From assembly GCA_937982665.1 (NCBI GenBank), contig CALJLD010000060.1, positions 1 through 64,000 on the forward strand: 64,000 bases of DNA. The letters are read 5' to 3'. Under the pieces are notes generated by a model. It was not told the DNA's origin. It did not search any database and saw nothing but the letters and a program-made list of their open reading frames with translations. The DNA comes from an uncultured Planctomycetales bacterium (lineage in GTDB: Bacteria > Planctomycetota > Planctomycetia > Pirellulales > S012-138). Each line of letters begins with the position of its first letter. Within the stretch, counting starts at the first letter, position 1. Positions 45,378-52,943 of this stretch are shown one piece after another. The translations under genes were made by a program, and so were the position numbers.

Positions 45378-46001
45378 ATGTCAAGCAGCAGCTCGCAGGC
45401 CAGTTTCAGCGACTCGGTTTCGGACTTGTTGGAACAGCTCAAAGCCGGCAAGCAAACCGCCGCTCAAGGGATCTGGTCGCGCTACGTGGAACGGCTTGTA
45501 AATGAAGCCCAAAAACGCCTGCGCAACTCGTCGCGGCGCGTCGCTGACGAAGACGACGTCGTCAACCACGCGTTCGGTTCATTTCTGGAAGGAGTCAAGC
45601 AAGGGCGCTACAGCAAACTGAATGACCGAACGGATCTGTGGCAAGTCTTGGTCATGCTGGTAGAACGCAAAGCCATCGACCAGATTCGCGCGCTTGACGC
45701 TCAAAAGCGCGGCAATGGTCAAACGCGCGGCGATTCCATCTTCCAAAAAGCTACAGACGAGTCCGGCGCGATTGGCTTTGACGGAATTGTCGATCCGCAT
45801 CCCTCGCCAACGTTGGTGAAGATGTTTTGCGAGCAGTTTCGCGCATTCCTGAATGGACTTGATGAGCAATTTCGCGAAGTTGCCATACTCAAACTGCAGA
45901 ACTACACCAACCAAGAGATCGCTGACATAGTTGGAATCAGTGTGAGTTCCGTGGAAAGAAAGCTCTCCATCATTCGTGACGGATGGCGAAAGCAAGAATA
46001 G
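45378..46001 (+). CDS. ECF-type RNA polymerase sigma factor
   Basis: 207 aa. Region 2 is seen in RRVADEDDVVNHAFGSFLEGVKQGRY, and region 4 with the helix-turn-helix in LQNYTNQEIADIVGISVSSVERKL. The short size and the two-domain plan fit the ECF group, and the sequence style matches planctomycete ECF factors encoded beside protein kinases. GGGGGAGCC lies just upstream of the ATG. The kinase gene starts 178 bp downstream on the same strand, so the kinase may be its regulator or a target. Confidence 0.88.
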   Translation: MSSSSSQASFSDSVSDLLEQLKAGKQTAAQGIWSRYVERLVNEAQKRLRNSSRRVADEDDVVNHAFGSFLEGVKQGRYSKLNDRTDLWQVLVMLVERKAIDQIRALDAQKRGNGQTRGDSIFQKATDESGAIGFDGIVDPHPSPTLVKMFCEQFRAFLNGLDEQFREVAILKLQNYTNQEIADIVGISVSSVERKLSIIRDGWRKQE

Positions 46002-46179
46002 CAGCCAGTCGAGTTGTCAACTTGCTGCGAGCCCTTCAAGGCGTGGGTGCAAATAATCGCAAAGCGAAGCGGGCGATCATGCGAAAGTCACTCGCGCAAT
46101 GTGCGAAGTTGAAATGCCGTGAACGCATTTTCAACATTGGTGGCGGCAACCGGCAGCAAGAAAACCCAAGGAGTGAATC

Positions 46180-49100
46180 GTGTCTCTCGACCGCGAAATC
46201 GATGCTCTTTGCGATGAGTTTGAAGAGAAACTGGGAACACTTGACGCGCTCACAATCGAAGAGGTTTTGCCGCGGATTGACGAACCGCGTCGCCCGACTC
46301 TGCTGACCGAGTTGATCAAGATCGAACTCGATTCGCTTGAAGGCGTCGATCTCACGGAGCGCCAGGCAGACTACGAAGCCCGCTTTCCGGAAAATGGTCG
46401 TGATGTCGTCCGCGCCTATCGTGAGGTTTTCGGACGAGACACCGAGGATTTTGAGCGGGAAGAGGACGGGAGGTCACTCCCACTTCAGGTTGGCGAATCG
46501 ATCGGCAAGTACGATCTTCTGGCGTTGTTAGGAGTCGGGTCCTTTGGCGCTGTCTATCGTTCCTACGATCACGAGATCGACCGCGCCGTCGCAATCAAAG
46601 TTCCCCTGGAAGGCCAACTCGCCAGTCGCCTGGAAGAGGATCAGTTCCTCCGCGACGCCAAGAACGCCGCCCAGTTGAAGGCGCCGGGCATCGTTTCCAT
46701 CTACCACTCAGGGCGAGCCAAAGAGATCCCGTACATCGTGGAGGAATTCCTTCCCGGCGGTGACCTCAAGCAGGCACTCGCCAGCAAGCGGTTTTCGTTC
46801 CGCGAGACAGCGACTTTGATCCTGGGAGTCGCGGAAGCTTTGGACATCGCGCACCAACGTCGAATTATTCATCGCGACCTCAAGCCTGGAAATATCCTGC
46901 TCACCAAGGAAGGCAAGCCCTGCATCACGGATTTTGGGCTTTCCATGCGGGAAGAATCTCGTCACCTGCATCACGATGAAGTCTGCGGCGCGCCGGCATA
47001 CATGGCCCCGGAACAGGTTCGCGGAGAGTCGCATCGCATTACCGCCCAAACGGATCTGTGGAGCTTGGGCGTCATCCTGTATGAGATGCTTTGCGGCACA
47101 ACGCCATTTGTCGCAAAGACGCGCGCCGAGTTGGCCGCCGAGATCAAGGAGAAAGACCCGCTTCCCCTGCACAACCATGTCCGCGAAATTCCCGCCGAGC
47201 TGGAACGCGTCTGTATGAAGTGCCTGGCAAAGCGGATGTCCGATCGATACTCGCGCACCGGCGACCTGGTCAACGACCTCAGGGAATGGCTTGAGTCAAC
47301 CCGGCAGTACAAACACACGGAGCTCTTCAAGCTGCCCGTCGTCATTCGGCCCAAAGGCTTGCGTCCCTTTGATGAGGACGATGAGGAATATTTCCTCAAC
47401 TTGCTCCCTGGTCCGCGAGATACACGCGGCGTGCCGGACTCGATCCGTTTTTGGACCAACAAGATTACGCAGCGCCGCAACAGTAGGACATTTCGCGTCG
47501 GCTTGTTGTACGGGCCCAGCGGAAGCGGAAAAACTTCGTACGTTCGCGCCGGCATATTGCCCAGGCTGCCTAAGGAAGTCACGGTTCTGCACGTCGAGGC
47601 CACTGGCGAAGAAACAGAACTGCGAATTCTCAGACAATTGCGAAGTTTGTTTCCGGACCTTTCTCCGGACCTGGACTTGCCTCAGGCACTTGCCACTATC
47701 CGCGACGGAAACTGGATGGCAACCGGCGAAAAGCTCCTGATCATCATTGATCAATTCGAGCAATGGTTGCACGCCAACCGCGCCTTGGAAGAAGCGCAGT
47801 TAGTGGATGGATTGCGGCAGTGTGACGGCGGCAATGTTCAAGCGATGGTACTGGTGCGAGATGAATTCTGGATGGGGATCACGCGCTTCATGGAATCCCT
47901 TGAAGCCGGGCTCGAACGAGGGACCAACACGGATATCGTTGATCGGTTCAGCCTTGCTCACTCTCGCAAGGTCCTCCAACTCTTTGGCGAGGCGTACGGC
48001 CATGTTGTGCCAGAGGACGAGGAATCGCGGCGCGAGTACAACGAGTTCCTGGACGCCGCGGTGCAGGAACTTGCGGAAGATGACCGTGTGGTTTCGATTC
48101 GGCTCGCGTTGTTTGCGGAAATGATCAAAGACAAGCCTTGGCATAAGTCAACGCTTGACCAGTTTGGTGGCGCGGACGGTATTGGAGTTGCGTTCCTGGA
48201 CGAGGCCTTTGATTCGGCCCGCGGCAACCCGGCACATCGCGTGCATGCTGCCGCCGCTCGCAAGGTTCTTGAAGCCTTGCTACCTGACGAGGTCACGGAA
48301 ATCAAAGGGCACATGCGCTCATTGGCGGAACTTCGCAAAGTGAGCGGTTATGAAAAAGACGACGCCGCATTCACGCAGTTGCTCAACGTGCTTGATCGTC
48401 AGTTGCGGCTCATCACGCCAACAGACCCAGTACTGGGCCAAAGTGCGCTTGGTGAGTCTTCACAAAGTGCGTCCAATGCGTCTTCAAGCCAGGCCGCGGA
48501 AACTCATGTCCACTATCAGTTGACGCATGACTTTCTCGTTCCGGCGTTGCGGAGTTGGATTCACCGCACCGAACTGGAAACCTGGCGTGGCCGCGCTCGG
48601 CTCCGCATGCGCGAGCGCGCCCAACTTTGGAATGCTCGGCGGGAACCTCGCCAACTGCCATCACTATGGGAATGGTCCGGCATGAAGCTGGCCACCCGCA
48701 AGAGAGAACGCAGCGAAGTTCAGGAAGAGATGTTGAAGCAGGCTGGCGGGCTGCGGTTACGCCAGGCAGGTGCGCTGATGCTGGTCATTGCCGCGGTGGT
48801 GTTCGGGATTCTCGCCATTCGCCGGCAAGTCCGCGATGAAGCCGCGCTACAACTTGTCGTGAATATCGTCGAATCTCCTCCAGATCAGCTGCGCACACAT
48901 ATTGAGAAATTGGTCGCCATCTATCCAGCCGAGGGGCGGGAACTTCTGCTGCACCTGCATCGATTGGAAGGCGAAGTATCGCCAGACGTATTGCGGCAGC
49001 CCCGCGCCCAACGGAATATCGAGATCGCCTTGGCCTCCCTTGGCGTTCAACACTCAGACTGGCTCATCGAACAAGCCCCTATCACTCCCTTACCTGAGAT

Positions 49101-50301
49101 CCCTAACCTTGCCCGCGCGCTCAAAGGCGCGGAGGCAAGCGCCCTGGGCAAATGGAGTAGTACCTACCGGCAAAACACGGTAGATGAAAATGCACGCCTG
49201 ACCTATTTGCTGCTGCTCTTGGGCGAAACAACTCCAATTATTGAGATCGCCAAGGACAATAACTCTGTGGATGTTTACTCACATCTGCAGGTTGCCATCC
49301 CCAATTCAAATCCGGATACCGGGGCACTCGCCGACGTCTTGATAACGGCAAGTGCCCGGGACGCAGACCAAAACCAGCATGAGCTCAGCAGCCTGTGCTT
49401 GATCTTGGCCGGCATTCCGCCTGAAGATTTCCCCGCGGAAAAGCGCGCGCAAGTCGAGGACAAGCTGGTGTCACTCTACACAACGTGTCGCTTTGCCGAT
49501 GTGCACAGCGCTTCAAAGTTCGCCCTGGAACAATGGCAAATCCCGCTCCCGCCGATTGCTCCACAAGATGTGAATAAGATCGGTGACAAAGAGTGGTTTG
49601 TGAATTCCTGGGGCATGACGATGTTGCTAGTGCCCGACACGGAAGACTCACCCCTGTTTGTTGCAGCATACGAGACAGCCGTTGCCCAACTCTTGGAATG
49701 CATTCGCTTCGCCAAAGCGAATAACCGGCTATTGCTCGAAGATAATTCTTCGCCTGAAGACAGTCCGTATGTTGGCTGCCCAATAACCAACATCTCCGGC
49801 ATAGACGCGCTTCGGTTCTGTAATCAACTCAGTGAAGCAAACAACTTGACGCCGTGTTATGTACAGACCGCCGATAGTTGGTTTCTCAATCCCGTCGCCA
49901 ACGGATATCGATTGCTAACGACCGACGAATGGGAAAACACCTGTCAGGCGGGATCCAAAACACCATACTCGTACGGCTCAACGGTTCGGTACTATGACGA
50001 GTTCCTAGCGCATGGTTACGAACATTTCCCAGTTGGCGGATCAAGGCGACCCAATCTCTGGGGGTTTTTTGACTTTCCCGGGAGCGTTGGCGAATTGACA
50101 ATGCAGGTCGATGCAAACAACAGGGTCAGGTTCGCAATGTCGGGGCAGTCAATGCGTTTTCAAGATGGGCCAGAAGTTCACTCCTCGGACGCGAGGGTGC
50201 ATTTTGACGCTGATTCCAACCCCAGCGCGCTCTTCATGGGCTTTCGTGTTACCTGCCAACTTCCCGTGGCGAATGAACAACCACGCGATTCGTCCGAGTG
50301 A
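46180..50301 (+). CDS. Multidomain Ser/Thr kinase - STAND-like NTPase - FGE-like protein
   Basis: 1373 aa from a GTG at 46180 with AAGGAG upstream. Residues 1-100 are an acidic helical domain common in planctomycete kinases. Kinase domain about 108-370: GVGSFGAVY, Lys140, HRDLKPGN at 231-238, DFG at 251-253. A STAND-like P-loop unit follows: Walker A GPSGSGKT at 445-452, Walker B LLIIIDQFEQWL at 519-530. A membrane helix (about 862-882) leads to an outer region ending in an FGE-sulfatase/C-type-lectin-like domain (from 1136: NSWGMTMLLVP, NISGIDALRFCNQLSE, NGYRLLTTDEWENTCQAG, FMGFRV). The kinase core looks complete, so it is likely active. Confidence 0.9.
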   Translation: MSLDREIDALCDEFEEKLGTLDALTIEEVLPRIDEPRRPTLLTELIKIELDSLEGVDLTERQADYEARFPENGRDVVRAYREVFGRDTEDFEREEDGRSLPLQVGESIGKYDLLALLGVGSFGAVYRSYDHEIDRAVAIKVPLEGQLASRLEEDQFLRDAKNAAQLKAPGIVSIYHSGRAKEIPYIVEEFLPGGDLKQALASKRFSFRETATLILGVAEALDIAHQRRIIHRDLKPGNILLTKEGKPCITDFGLSMREESRHLHHDEVCGAPAYMAPEQVRGESHRITAQTDLWSLGVILYEMLCGTTPFVAKTRAELAAEIKEKDPLPLHNHVREIPAELERVCMKCLAKRMSDRYSRTGDLVNDLREWLESTRQYKHTELFKLPVVIRPKGLRPFDEDDEEYFLNLLPGPRDTRGVPDSIRFWTNKITQRRNSRTFRVGLLYGPSGSGKTSYVRAGILPRLPKEVTVLHVEATGEETELRILRQLRSLFPDLSPDLDLPQALATIRDGNWMATGEKLLIIIDQFEQWLHANRALEEAQLVDGLRQCDGGNVQAMVLVRDEFWMGITRFMESLEAGLERGTNTDIVDRFSLAHSRKVLQLFGEAYGHVVPEDEESRREYNEFLDAAVQELAEDDRVVSIRLALFAEMIKDKPWHKSTLDQFGGADGIGVAFLDEAFDSARGNPAHRVHAAAARKVLEALLPDEVTEIKGHMRSLAELRKVSGYEKDDAAFTQLLNVLDRQLRLITPTDPVLGQSALGESSQSASNASSSQAAETHVHYQLTHDFLVPALRSWIHRTELETWRGRARLRMRERAQLWNARREPRQLPSLWEWSGMKLATRKRERSEVQEEMLKQAGGLRLRQAGALMLVIAAVVFGILAIRRQVRDEAALQLVVNIVESPPDQLRTHIEKLVAIYPAEGRELLLHLHRLEGEVSPDVLRQPRAQRNIEIALASLGVQHSDWLIEQAPITPLPEIPNLARALKGAEASALGKWSSTYRQNTVDENARLTYLLLLLGETTPIIEIAKDNNSVDVYSHLQVAIPNSNPDTGALADVLITASARDADQNQHELSSLCLILAGIPPEDFPAEKRAQVEDKLVSLYTTCRFADVHSASKFALEQWQIPLPPIAPQDVNKIGDKEWFVNSWGMTMLLVPDTEDSPLFVAAYETAVAQLLECIRFAKANNRLLLEDNSSPEDSPYVGCPITNISGIDALRFCNQLSEANNLTPCYVQTADSWFLNPVANGYRLLTTDEWENTCQAGSKTPYSYGSTVRYYDEFLAHGYEHFPVGGSRRPNLWGFFDFPGSVGELTMQVDANNRVRFAMSGQSMRFQDGPEVHSSDARVHFDADSNPSALFMGFRVTCQLPVANEQPRDSSE

Positions 50302-50375
50302 TACACGCACGGGCACCACTCAGTGAGGTCACAGAGCATTGCCGGTGCGGACCGGTTTCGAACCTGGGCAACCGC

Positions 50376-50996
50376 TTACTTTGAGATCGTAAAGCCCCAA
50401 CTCATGCCAGGACGACGCCGATAGCGTCTCGGTCCCCAATGGTGGTAATAAACCGGTGGGCCCCAATGCTCTTCGACGATCACCGGTGGCGGAGTTGTGT
50501 AAACCACTTGAGGTGGTGCCGAAGCTGCCGCAACTCGCGGGGGTGATTGCTGCGCGGCTTGCATGACTTCTTCGGAAACGCCTTGCGAATTCATGTGAAT
50601 GAAATCGTTGGGCTGCATGTCACGAGCCATGCCAACGGTTCGCACGTGCGAGGCGATGACAGAACTAGGAACGCCTGAGCGCGTCATGGCAACGATGTCT
50701 TCCACCGCCACCCCACCCGGCGGCAGATCTCGGCCCAAGTGTGCCGCAATCTCCGCCCTGTTCCGAGCCTCGATCTCATCCATCGCGCTTCCGGCAGCTG
50801 CGCCGGTGATTCCGCCCAAGGCCGCGCCAATCAGTGCGCCTTCGGCCGCATTGCCGGATTGATTGCCGATAATCGCGCCGGCACCCGCGCCAGCCAACGC
50901 TCCCAGGCCAGCGCCTCGATCCGCATAGTAGGGTGAAGCGCAACCAGCAGTGCAGGCCGCCGCCAACAACAGCGCGCCAAGTACGGACTTTCGCAT
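50376..50996 (-). CDS. Glycine-zipper lipoprotein
   Basis: 206 aa. The N-terminus is a lipoprotein signal with the lipobox ending in TAGC (Cys19). Residues 28-72 are a glycine zipper (GLGALAGAGAGAIIGNQSGN and following), a membrane-interacting motif seen in outer-membrane and stress lipoproteins. The middle is a helical domain with the phrase VEDIVAMTRSGVPSSVI. The C-terminus is rich in Pro, Tyr and His and ends in an arginine-rich stretch. Located in the envelope, function unknown. Confidence 0.8.
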   Translation of the reverse strand: MRKSVLGALLLAAACTAGCASPYYADRGAGLGALAGAGAGAIIGNQSGNAAEGALIGAALGGITGAAAGSAMDEIEARNRAEIAAHLGRDLPPGGVAVEDIVAMTRSGVPSSVIASHVRTVGMARDMQPNDFIHMNSQGVSEEVMQAAQQSPPRVAAASAPPQVVYTTPPPVIVEEHWGPPVYYHHWGPRRYRRRPGMSWGFTISK

Positions 50997-51152
50997 GAAT
51001 CAACTCGCGTGCGAGCCAGGTGGGTCGTGAAATCGCCTCTAGGGCAAGATCGGCAATTTTGCGGGGCGGGGATTATTCTCGTCCCCATCATTCCGGTCAA
51101 GACGAGAGGTCCCCATCATCGCTGGCAATGCAGGCAAACTTTTCCGAATATA

Positions 51153-52028
51153 CTAATCGTCTGCTTGCTTGCGCTGCTTCGCCCGTTCGACGGCTGCATG
51201 ATACTTCTTGCGAATCTCTTCCAGGTCGACGCTCGGTGCCGGCGTTTTGAGATCCATGCTTTCCAAGGCCTCAATCACAATCCGCCCTACGGCCACGTTG
51301 CGATACCACTTGCGGTTTGCCGGGATGACAAACCACGGGGCATGCTCCGTACTGCATTGCGCGAACACATCCTCAAACGCCTCGTCGTATTGACTGTCTA
51401 AGCGGCGTTCGGAGTAATCCGCGTCGCTGATTTTCCATTGCCGGTGCGGATCGTTCAGGCGATCGGCAAAGCGTTCCAACTGTTCGTCCGGGTCGACATG
51501 CAAATAAAACTTCAAGATGCGCGTGCCGTTATCAGCCAGCAACCTTTCAAAATTGTTGATGTGGTCGAAGCGTTTTGACCATACATGTTCCGGCGCAAGA
51601 TTGCGGACACGAACAACCAACACATCTTCATAATGCGAGCGATTGAACACGCCCACCTGGCCTTTGGCCGGCGCCGCTTTGTGGCAACGCCATAAGAAGT
51701 CGTGAGCGGCCTCCTCGGCGGTCGGCACTTTGAAGTTGGAAATCACACAGCCCTGCGGATTCATTGCACCCAACACAAACTTGATTGTGCCGTCTTTGCC
51801 GCCGGCATCTTTCGCTTGAAAGACAAGCAACAGCGCATGCTCGGCCGAAGCATGCAGCAGATATTGCAGCTCATTCAAGCGATCCTCGATCCGCTTGAGT
51901 TCGTCCTTCGCCGCTTTCTTGGAAGCGAACTCCCCGGTAAACCCAGCATCCGTTTCGGCAAGCCTGATCTGGCTGCCTGGCGGAACGCGAAACTTCAGCG
52001 TGTAGCTTTCTGTGGAATTCATAGCCAT
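51153..52028 (-). CDS. ppk2: Polyphosphate kinase 2 family protein
   Basis: About 291 aa. Walker A is FQAKDAGGKDGTIK, Walker B is in FNRSHYEDVLVVRVR, and the lid and base-contact regions WKISDADYSERRL and HAPWFVIPANRKWYRNVA are all present. The enzyme transfers phosphate between polyphosphate and nucleotides (ADP or AMP; the class is not clear). The start is uncertain: 52043 (GTG), 52028 or 52022 (ATG) are all possible and none has a strong ribosome binding site. Confidence 0.9.
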   Translation of the reverse strand: MAMNSTESYTLKFRVPPGSQIRLAETDAGFTGEFASKKAAKDELKRIEDRLNELQYLLHASAEHALLLVFQAKDAGGKDGTIKFVLGAMNPQGCVISNFKVPTAEEAAHDFLWRCHKAAPAKGQVGVFNRSHYEDVLVVRVRNLAPEHVWSKRFDHINNFERLLADNGTRILKFYLHVDPDEQLERFADRLNDPHRQWKISDADYSERRLDSQYDEAFEDVFAQCSTEHAPWFVIPANRKWYRNVAVGRIVIEALESMDLKTPAPSVDLEEIRKKYHAAVERAKQRKQADD

Positions 52029-52192
52029 GCAAAGATGTGGCACGATACGATCCAGGAATCACGGCGGTCGCTCCTGATATTCGTCTCAGGCACTGCGGAA
52101 ATCAAGCAGGCCGCGTAAAAGCCATCGCCAACGGGGAAAAGACCCAGCCAAGCTGCAACACGTGCGGACAACAAACTTTTTCAAAATTCGTG

Positions 52193-52233
52193 TTGACGAC
52201 AAGTGTCGTCATTCGTAGACTACTCGTGTCGTC
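52193..52233 (+). promoter_or_regulatory. blaI-type promoter with two operator dyads
   Basis: The -35 box TTGACG (52193-52198) and -10 box TAGACT (52216-52221) are spaced by exactly 17 bp. A perfect dyad GACGACA-AG-TGTCGTC (52195-52210) overlaps the -35 box and spacer, and a weaker copy GACTACT-CG-TGTCGTC (52218-52233) overlaps the -10 box. The dyad centres are 23 bp apart, about two helical turns. The half-site TGTCGTC is close to that of known BlaI/CopY operators, so the repressor encoded just downstream probably controls itself. Confidence 0.8.
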
Positions 52234-52260
52234 AATAACGGACTTGCCACCTTCGACGCT

Positions 52261-52674
52261 ATGAACAAACGCCAACGAGAATCGATCGGCCGTGTGGAAT
52301 GGGAGATCCTCCAATTTGTGGCGGACCATCATCCCATCTCCGTTCGCGAAGTTGCCGATCATATGGCCGAAACCTCCGGTCAGGCACGGACAACTGTACT
52401 CACCGTCCTGGAGCGCTTGCGGGCCAAGGGCTACCTCACTCGCCGCAAGAAGGCCGGCGTTAATCACTATTCGCCCAAAGTCAGCAAGTCGGAACTCGTG
52501 CAGGAAATGGTGGGCGATTTCGTGCAAGGCATGCTCGGCGGCTCCGTCTCGCCGTTCTTCGCCTACTTGGCCGAGTCCGGCGAACTCAGTCCAAAACAGC
52601 TCTCGGAATTGCAGTCGATTTTGAAAGAACTTGAAGATCGTGACGAAGAAGGGGGACAGCCCGAGGCCGGCTAG
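52261..52674 (+). CDS. BlaI/MecI/CopY family transcriptional repressor
   Basis: 137 aa. The winged helix-turn-helix is seen in VEWEILQFVADHHPISVREVADHMAE followed by ARTTVLTVLERLRAKGYLTRRKKAGVNHYSP, and the C-terminal dimer domain has VSPFFAYLAESGELSPKQLSEL. This family binds dyad operators and is released when cut by an M56 protease such as BlaR1. The M56 gene follows downstream on the same strand and strong operators lie upstream, so the pair is a likely signal-sensing unit. Confidence 0.92.
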   Translation: MNKRQRESIGRVEWEILQFVADHHPISVREVADHMAETSGQARTTVLTVLERLRAKGYLTRRKKAGVNHYSPKVSKSELVQEMVGDFVQGMLGGSVSPFFAYLAESGELSPKQLSELQSILKELEDRDEEGGQPEAG

Positions 52675-52778
52675 CTGTGCGGCAATGCAAGGTTTGCCGA
52701 ATTGAAGATCCGGTCTCTGTTTCTGTCCTCAGTCTCCGTCATTCATCCGCTGTCCTCAGTCATTCCTCGTCCATCCTC

Positions 52779-52851
52779 CGTCATTCCCGCGCAGGCGGGA
52801 ATCCAGAGACCAAACGTTCCGCGCTGGATTCCCGCCTGCGCGGGAATGACG
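52779..52851. repeat. Perfect 28-bp inverted repeat with dRS3-like core
   Basis: Two arms (52779-52806 and 52824-52851) are exact reverse complements with a 17-bp spacer. Each arm itself contains the palindromic form ATTCCC-N8-GGGAAT (52783-52802 and 52828-52847). This matches the dRS3 pattern known from Neisseria and similar intergenic repeats found in many bacteria. Just upstream, 52735-52790 has several loose copies of a TCCGTCATTC-type word. It lies between the repressor and protease genes and could fold into a large hairpin in the mRNA. Confidence 0.9.
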
Positions 52852-52943
52852 GAACGGGGCAACGAAGCAGGGCAGCACAAAGAGAAACACGACACGCCAA
52901 GCGACAAACGGCACACCGTGGCACAAGACGATAGAGACACACC

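Noticed and set aside
52779..52851. CRISPR-like repeat pair
   Set aside because: Only two arms in opposite orientation with one short spacer; it is an inverted repeat, not an array, and no cas genes are near.
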